DNA of 64,000 nt from Oegoconia quadripuncta (taxonomy: Eukaryota; Arthropoda; Insecta; Lepidoptera; Autostichidae). Every line of letters starts with the position of its first letter. Position 1 is the first letter of the stretch. Below are positions 57,361 through 64,000 of the stretch, in pieces. The notes below the pieces were generated by a model, which saw nothing but the letters and a program-made list of their open reading frames with translations, made no database searches and had not been told where the DNA came from. Where the stretch lies: the NCBI GenBank assembly GCA_949316235.1, contig OX438744.1, positions 28,158,278-28,222,277 of the forward strand, given 5' to 3'. The position numbers and the translations under genes were made by a program.

Positions 57361-57651
57361 GACGACCTGTTTGGTGCAGTGTTTAGAAACTCTGACCACT
57401 ATACAAAAAGGTCGCGGGTTCGAATCCCGCTGATACGTTTGTTTGATGGTTTTTTTATTTAGTTATGTTTGTAAGATGAATGCGGATATGTGTACGCGAG
57501 TTATGGATGTTTTCATTTATAATAAGTATTTATTTACAAAAAATGTATTTATGTAGTATATCAACCCTCTGGTATCCACAACACCAGCCTTATAGTTGCT
57601 TAATGTGGTACTAGATGGCATTGCGTGTATGACCAAGGATATTTATTTATT
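57361..57651 (+). mobile_element. SINE-2, full length
   Basis: Head at 57361. Near 57431-57460 part of the body is rearranged (CCCGCTGATACGTTTG then TTTTTTTATTTAG). Confidence 0.8.
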
Positions 57652-57659
57652 GAAAGCAA

Positions 57660-58015
57660 GCATATAATTATTATAAGTATGATTAATGAAAACAACAATG
57701 TACATAACAAATAGCAATAAAATATATTTTAATGCTATTTGTTTCCTAAATGATGTTATAACATCATTTAGGAAAAATAGTGACATACATGATGTAAATA
57801 CAAGAAATAAAGATAATCTCACAGGTAAGCCGATTCCGCTAAATCAATCATTCATTCAAAGGGCTTTGTATACGTTTTCTCAATAAGGTTACCGTTGATG
57901 TTCAAAATCTACCTTTCAATAAATTTAAAGATTTTATAAAACAGAAAGTTATTAAGAACGCATATTATAAAGTATCAGACTATTTAGACGACAATCATCC
58001 ATGGACGTAACCATC
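57660..58015 (+). pseudogene. LINE ORF2 C-terminus with one frameshift
   Basis: First frame HDVNTRNKDNLTGKPIPLNQ SFIQRALYTF; then, after a shift near 57880, KVTVDVQNLPFNKFKDFIKQ and YYKVSDYLDDNHPWT, stop. The (H)xNTRN block and the ending are LINE RT features. Confidence 0.75.
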
Positions 58016-58980
58016 TCGTTCGCCAATAGTATGGTATTTTTATCCCGGTCAAGTACGATAAATTCATTCAACGCAGGCGGAGTCGAATGCAGAAACTAGT
58101 TTAATATAACTGAGATAATAAACATTATGTTACTACTTTACTAGACCTACTAGGTCACGGTAACTAAGCACAGCGTCAGATAAAATAAACTCAACAGATT
58201 AGTACGAAGAGGCAGATAAAGAAGGCCGACTATGTCATTAAAATGGAATCGGTGCTGGTAATAACACACGACCTGATGACTATGTGCCGTTTACAGCGGC
58301 CATTGTTATGATAATTTATTTGGGTTAGAATAGATACAAGCATTCTTCTACTAAAATTATGCTATAATTCCACGAGTGGAGTTAGATATTTCTTGGTGCT
58401 TTTGTTTTCAAAATTATAACAGATGTTTCTATGAAGTTAAAATTTTACAATATTACACTTTTTTTAAAAAATTATTATTGGACACTGGTCGAAGCCATAG
58501 GTCCATTACATTTAATATTAATAAAATATAGGGTGAAAATCTGAAAGGAAAGGATGCAGCAAAGAGTGCACCGTTTCCATTCAATTTACAATAAATTATT
58601 TACAGATACATACCTACTTAGAAACTAAATTTTTCCTACTGAATAATTGAGGAACTCATATAATGCTATGTACAGTGCAGGATTTTTCAGCAGATCTGTT
58701 GTACATTGTGGTAATGATGGACTATTGAGGATATCGACACATCTGCTAATAAAATACAAACGTTGCAAATTAAAGTTAGGGCAAACAAAAATACATAATT
58801 ATCTATGTTAGACACTAATCTGAAGGTGTTATGCCATTTAAGTAAACATTCTCTAATAAACTAATAACACTTAAGTAGGGTATTATGGCTCAAAACATTT
58901 AAAGTTCATAATGCCACATCGGAACATGAAAGGACATGTCGAAACCACTTCACACGAGCTAGAAACAGAAAAAAATCTAC
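58016..58980. other. No gene recognised
   Basis: AT-rich; a Helitron-like scrap near 58070-58095 only. Confidence 0.5.
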
Positions 58981-58984
58981 TACA

Positions 58985-59210
58985 ATAATAACTATTTAAG
59001 TATTTGAAAACCGAAAAACCCGACAGTATATTTTGTGGGCGCCATGTTGGATTTTTTACATTCGCATTCTAGAGATCAAGACGAATCGAACGATACATTG
59101 GACTTCAAAATCGGTCGAACAGTTTAGGCTACATGAGGTAACATAGAAATCTACATTATATACACTCGAAAAACATTACCCTCCTTTTTGGGGCTGTCGG
59201 GTATATTATG
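58985..59210 (+). repeat. Unnamed dispersed repeat
   Basis: AACCCGACAGTATATTTTGT, GGGCGCCATGTTGGATTTTT and TACCCTCCTTTTTGGGGCTG recur in the same order at 61555-61955. Confidence 0.75.
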
Positions 59211-60568
59211 CAGACTGACAATGCATCTTTACAGCAGCTACATTACTTAAATTATTTTATAATCCTTTTATTTGTATCGACATATTAGTTAATAATTAAT
59301 GTACTTTCGCCTTTTACATTTAATTAATTAGGTATACCTCTAAAATTAATTTATTGTATTGTAATGGACATGTCCAAGTGCGCGGAAGACGCCTATGGAA
59401 AAAATAAATGACTATGAGTATGAGTATGTCGGGTAAAAAAGACATATATCTAAAGGCAACAATGATCATGACTTCATAACTCATTACAAAACAATTAAAT
59501 GCAACCTAAAAAAAGAAACTACAACGCGTCTGAAGAATATTACTAAGTTTTATAAAGATACGTTCTTTATTACAAAGATACAATGTGTAAACATTTTTAA
59601 GGATTTAACCATTTATTTCGGTCGAGAATAGTACATCTATCTAACCATTTTGAGAAAGACAAAATTTTTTAATATCGTTTCTCGAACATATTATTAGCCC
59701 TAAAATAGCACTTTTACGACAGTCGTTCTTAGCCCCATTCCAAATACAGAACGCACAAATTATAAATCAATTTAACTAACCAATATTTCCTAATTAATGA
59801 ACAGAATAGTATATACTTTATAGCATCACTTTGTTTTTATTTAAGCCAAGGTTAAATCTTTTTGGTGAACTCGTAGCATATTAGTCTTGTTTCTATTCGG
59901 TATTTAAAATTGTAATTAGTATCAGAGCCTTCACGTCTTTTTGTGAATATGCTTGGAGTTAGTTGAACTTGTTTTGTTACGTCATCTGTATGATTTACTG
60001 CCGGTCAAATTGAATGGATGAAAATTTAGGAAATGCTAATGTGCGTGTCGTTCCCTTTACAATCCATTAGCAATGATGGATTGTGAATAATGTCAAGGGA
60101 CGTCATCATCATCAAGCCATACAGCCCAGGTACAATGTTGGATATACCAAAACGTTTTTATAAAAACTTCAACAATGAACAGAAAGACCTAATCGAGCTT
60201 GTGCGAATGAAGAAATGTCATCCAAAAGCGCTCACTGTTTCATTTTGTCACTTTATCATGTTTTATATAGGCTGTAAGTAAAAAAAAACAACTTTATAGC
60301 AAAAAAGAAAGTTGCAATTTCAACATAATAACTTCTTAAAATAAGCCTGATACTCGTATGTCACAATTTTGACTTATTGGTCACATTGCATTATTGCAGT
60401 AATTTATCATCTAGACATTTAGTTTTGTAATAAATACAATACAAATACTCTATATTATATAAAAAAAATTATAATTAAAATTTATATTGTTTATTTTATT
60501 ACAATTTAATACATTTCGATTATAAAGATCATTTATATACACAAACATCTACATGTAAAAAATTGCGT
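59211..60568. other. No gene supported
   Basis: AT-rich; an open plus frame of 63 codons at 60090-60281 has no recognisable homology and no convincing splice sites. Confidence 0.45.
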
Positions 60569-60790
60569 CTAGCGCAGCTCCTCGAGGCGGTATAGTGCCC
60601 AACAAGCAAGAGCGTACCCGCACTGAATAGCGAGACTTATTCTCTGAGCTAGGAAGCCACCTGCTCTGTGGTCACCAGAGGCCTGGATGAGACGCGCCGA
60701 CAGGTCTTGGACCAGGCGTTTTCTCTCAGGGCCCTGGGGCCCCATCGTATCGACCCGAACCGGTACGAACACGTAATCTTCCTGTAATAC
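60569..60790 (-). pseudogene. Retrotransposon ORF C-terminal fragment
   Basis: Encodes VFVPVRVDTMGPQGPERKRL and GDHRAGGFLAQRISLAIQCG then a stop, the closing block of many non-LTR RT proteins (PV-x-x-(E/D)T-x-G ... RTG...QR-x-SLAIQ-x-G). Only this end remains. Confidence 0.6.
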
Positions 60791-61550
60791 TCTTTATTGC
60801 ACAAAATAAGTTATAATAATTTTTGATGATAACGGTAGAACACAATTAGGCGGTCCAATCACTAAATAAGCTTTATTATGTTTAAAATGGTTAGAACAGA
60901 AACGTAAACACATGTAAAAGTGTTACTTAAATCTTAAAATTCATAAACACGTGTAAAAATCTTGAAGTAGTCGGATATCTCTAGTGAACACCCGCAAAAA
61001 GTAGGAATAATTAAATACCCATAAAAACAACATAAGTCGAAATTACAGACATGTCAAGTTTATTCCACCCGGTATATGTCCCGTACCTACTTTCAATCCG
61101 GAGGCGGGTTACCTAAAGTGGTCATTTTTCATTGTAGCCACTTTTCATTGTGGTTAAAGACCGTCAAAAATTCTCTATACTTTCTCATTTTAAATTTCAA
61201 ATTTGTGTTTGACGGTTGACGACGTTGTGTCTAGCCTCAGTACCTAATGCGTGGCCCAATTTGAGTGCGGTTGTTTTGTAGACATGTTTGGTGAAAATCG
61301 GTTTGTTTGTTTCTAAACGCTTTATTGTACTAAAAGAAAATAAATACAGAACAAATTCCTAATAACTATGCACAAAGGCGGACTTATCCCACAGCGGGAT
61401 TTCTTCCAGTCCCCCATGAACGTCGGTTAAGGCGTTTCGAACATATTTAACTTTAATACAGTTGGTTTGGCTCTAAATTGCGCTATTTTACAACGGTATC
61501 AACGTTTTTGGTTTAGACTTGCTTTAGATGATGTTAAAATAAGTATTAAG
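60791..61550. other. No gene; LINE tail scraps
   Basis: 61315-61420 is a reversed LINE 3' end (CGCTTTATTGTACTAAAAG) like those at 10356 and 53082. Confidence 0.45.
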
Positions 61551-61554
61551 AGTT

Positions 61555-61955
61555 TCGAAACCAAAAAACCGGACAGTATATTTTGTATTTCACGGGCGCC
61601 ATGTTTAATTTTTTACCATAAATGTAGGTATTAGCCACTCTCGATGCATGACACCCCCCTTGTGAGGGGGGGGGGGGGCCTGGAGTCGCTTATGCGTTCC
61701 CAGATCCTCCCAACTGCCGAGGAAGGTCGCCGCGGGGTTTTACTGAGTCCCACACAACCGTCTCGCCGTCCCCCAGGCGAGCGGTACGCGTAAAGCATTT
61801 CCGCGCGAAAAAAAAAAAAGGTATCAGCCACTCTAGAGATCATGACGAATCGAATGACACCTTACACATCAAAATCGGTCGATCCCTTTAGGCTACAGGC
61901 GGTAACATAGAAATGTACATACATACATACACTTGAAAACCCTTACCCTCCTTTT
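61555..61955 (+). repeat. Unnamed dispersed repeat, interrupted
   Basis: Second copy of the 58985 repeat, with a GC-rich LINE end inserted at 61640-61819. Confidence 0.75.
61640..61819 (+). mobile_element. R1-like LINE 3' UTR, 5'-truncated, with poly(A) and target duplication
   Basis: A GC-rich insert ending in A(12). GTATTAGCCACTCT precedes it and GTATCAGCCACTCT follows. The GCCGCGGGGTTTTACTGAGT block resembles the 3' end at 2450-2500. Confidence 0.75.
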
Positions 61956-61964
61956 TGGGACTCT

Positions 61965-62370
61965 CTCTCTTAAATTTAAGAGCCATGCTCTTGTCGGTGG
62001 AGTAATGACCACGTCTCTCTACTTTCCGCCCACGTTTTAACCTCTTGGTACGACACGACATTCACCTTTTCTTTCACTTGGTTAACGTAATTGCGCCTAG
62101 GTCTTCCCCTTCTTCTCTTTCCTTCAATCTTTCCCTCCATTATGTTTTTCAAAAAAATATCGTGTTGTATCTAGTGACCTGTCATCTTTCCTCTTCGGTT
62201 CTCAACTGTAGCTAACAGACATCTCTTCACCTTTATCATCATTAACACCTCTTTCATTTGTTCCCTTCTCGATCCAGCTTATTCCCTCCATTCGTCTCCA
62301 GCACCACATCTCTAATGTCCATGTCTCACAGCCGTATAAAGCTATACTCCATACATAGCATCGGGTAAAA
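61965..62370 (-). pseudogene. RTE-like LINE ORF2 C-terminus, degenerate
   Basis: The minus strand shares with 21430-21845 the CTCTCTCT end and blocks such as GTGTCGTACCAAG(A)AG and GAGGGAATAAGCTGGATC. Confidence 0.55.
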
Positions 62371-62490
62371 TTATATCATGTAATTTTTTGTGGCGTCACC
62401 AAAGTAAAACCAAACGCAAAACGTTTAGAGCTTACCACGAGTATTAAAAAACTGGGCTAATTCGTTCCAATGATTATCGCGATTCGAGTT

Positions 62491-62808
62491 TATTTTTATG
62501 GATAACGGTTTGGTACTTGACCTCAATCACACCTGATGTTAAGTGAAGTTGAGGTCGAAGGTGGAAGCGGACTGGCCCGGAAACCCCAACACATTTGGGG
62601 AAGTGGCTATTTTATCTCTGACAACCGGAACACAACAATGCTAATTACAATGCTGCTTGGAGGCAGATTTAGATAAGATGGTGGTAGCTAGCCAGGCGGA
62701 CATTTAAAATGCCCTACCACCAACCAAACCGAGTACTTAAACATATACCCCGCTGGGTATCGAACCCGCGACCTCCGAATAGGAAACCCAATGTTGTTTA
62801 CATTGAGA
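62491..62808 (-). mobile_element. SINE-1, head slightly truncated
   Basis: Stops at TGTTGTTTACATTGAG, before CCACGGAGG. Confidence 0.84.
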
Positions 62809-62842
62809 TGTGCTTATCGTACCGTTTATGGTTTAGTTTTGG

Positions 62843-63041
62843 TAGTATCGTTTGGTGGTAGGGCGTTTTAAATGTCCGCCTGGCTAGCTACCACCATCTT
62901 ATCTAAGTCTGCCGCCAAACAGCACTGTTAATAGCATTGTTGTGTTCGGTTGTCAGAGATAAAATAACCAGTCCTCTCATAAGATGGGGTTTCCACCTTC
63001 GCTTAACACCAGGTGTGATTGAGGTCAAGTGCTCAAAAAAG
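62843..63041 (+). mobile_element. SINE-1, head missing, tail to tail with the previous copy
   Basis: Begins in the body (TTTGGTGGTAGGGCGTTTTA) and ends GATTGAGGTCAAGTGC; an internal piece of about 25 bases is lost. Confidence 0.82.
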
Positions 63042-64000
63042 AATTTTTGAAATTTAAGCACAGTTATTAGAGAAATTCTTATCCCGCAGTTAAAACTATT
63101 AATCATGGTTTATGGTAATGAATGGAGAAACACATTACGAAATAGATACCGTCCATCAACCTTGAAAGCATGCGCGGCGGGTCGCTGCATAACTACTAAA
63201 AGGTATTTGCATAAATCTGTGTCAATCGCCCATTATACTTTATGTAAATTATAATATTGAAAGTAAAATTTAGTGACGCATAAGGCACTCGTGGCGCAGT
63301 CGCAGTAGCTCTGCCGTGCTAACTATAAACAACGCATGTGATATTTTTTGTGAAATTGAGTTAATTATATATTCGGAATCTACGCAATGAGATCTATCTG
63401 AATCAATTATCCATTTTTTCCTATGTTCCATGGTAGAGAAAATAACTATAAGTATATACAGCGTAACTGCAGTATTTTGTTATTCTTTCTAAGGATAAGC
63501 AACGTATTGTCCATTACTTGCTAAGGTTCTGGCAAAAATTCTAGCCATAAGTATCGTAAGAGCAGATGCGTTGGTAATCGTTAGGAATATTAGATTGAGC
63601 ACTAAAAGCACACTAAGCTTAAGCATACTATTAGCCACCTACGATGTTTATGGTAGGTATTTTGTAACACATTTATTTCAAGAATACTTGATATAAAAAC
63701 GGAATGTCTCCTACTGTATTTGTTTGTCATAATGGAAGCTTTATTTCAATGACTCGCCCTAAGCTTATGCAACGCAAGTATCACACTTGTGATGTTTATG
63801 TCTAGTAGAGACAGCGGGGTGAAGAGCGTCCAGTAGGCAGGTGCAGGGGTCGGCAGGGGGACTGCCTTGAGTGTCGACCAAAATGTTCTTATACGCGTTC
63901 AGAGTTACAGGAGGACATACGTTCCTTCACGTGTGAATTTTGGCGCGAAACAAAACTATGGTAAGTCTACTTTTATAACACACTAGTTAAATTTAATACA
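63042..64000. other. No gene confirmed; possible exon near the right edge
   Basis: Mostly AT-rich. 63805-63960 is richer in GC and ends ACTATG|GTAAGTC, a strong donor just after an ATG; see findings. Confidence 0.3.

Noticed and set aside
60090..60281. A 63-codon plus-strand frame (MSRDVIIIKPYSPGTM...) as a host exon
   Set aside because: No recognisable family, no convincing acceptor or donor and no neighbouring exon; kept only as an unassigned frame.

Overview
The window is nuclear DNA from an insect, most likely a moth or butterfly. It has one spliced, intron-rich host gene in AT-rich sequence packed with transposable elements, and no bacterial features. The Lepidoptera call rests on the look of the repeats (tRNA-derived SINEs, R1/Jockey/RTE-like LINE ends, repeats ending in a GGCGGAAAGCTAG-like motif) and is inference, not a database match.

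Host gene: one complete minus-strand gene of 14 coding exons (33613 down to 13037). It encodes a 799-residue peroxisomal ABC half-transporter of subfamily D, closest by eye to vertebrate ABCD1/ABCD2. All splice phases close and all nucleotide-binding motifs are present. Three parts look unlike the human proteins: an N-terminal CxxC-x4-CxxC knuckle, a Cys/His-rich insert after Walker A, and a Thr/Gln/Pro heptad-repeat tail in place of the usual C-terminal region.

Layout. 1-13 kb: repeats only (SINEs, LINE ends, MITEs, an 825-bp deletion derivative of a mariner-like element, a nested palindrome of about 460 bp, a tRNA-Lys-like sequence split by a MITE). 13-33.6 kb: the ABCD gene, its introns filled with SINEs, LINE remnants, a gypsy-type RT remnant, a 100-bp tandem repeat and a complete 2,120-bp Tc1/mariner-type element. 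33.9-38.8 kb: a structurally complete DIRS-type retrotransposon with inverted terminal repeats, an internal complementary region and intact gag-like, RT/RNase H and tyrosine recombinase frames; its downstream end lies about 260 bp upstream of the ABCD start codon, on the same strand. 39-64 kb: repeats, including a second 2,120-bp mariner-type copy, several LINE 3' ends, minisatellites and many SINEs; no host gene is recognised there, apart from a speculative first exon near the right edge.

How the parts relate: the two mariner copies could supply transposase to the short derivative. The DIRS element sits in a MITE that itself sits in a LINE fragment; a second LINE-plus-MITE copy at 31.3-32.0 kb shows the empty site. 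The SINE with most copies here has a 3' end like that of a LINE fragment in the window, a plausible source of its mobilising enzyme. Family names SINE-1 to 3 and MITE-P to U are local labels.
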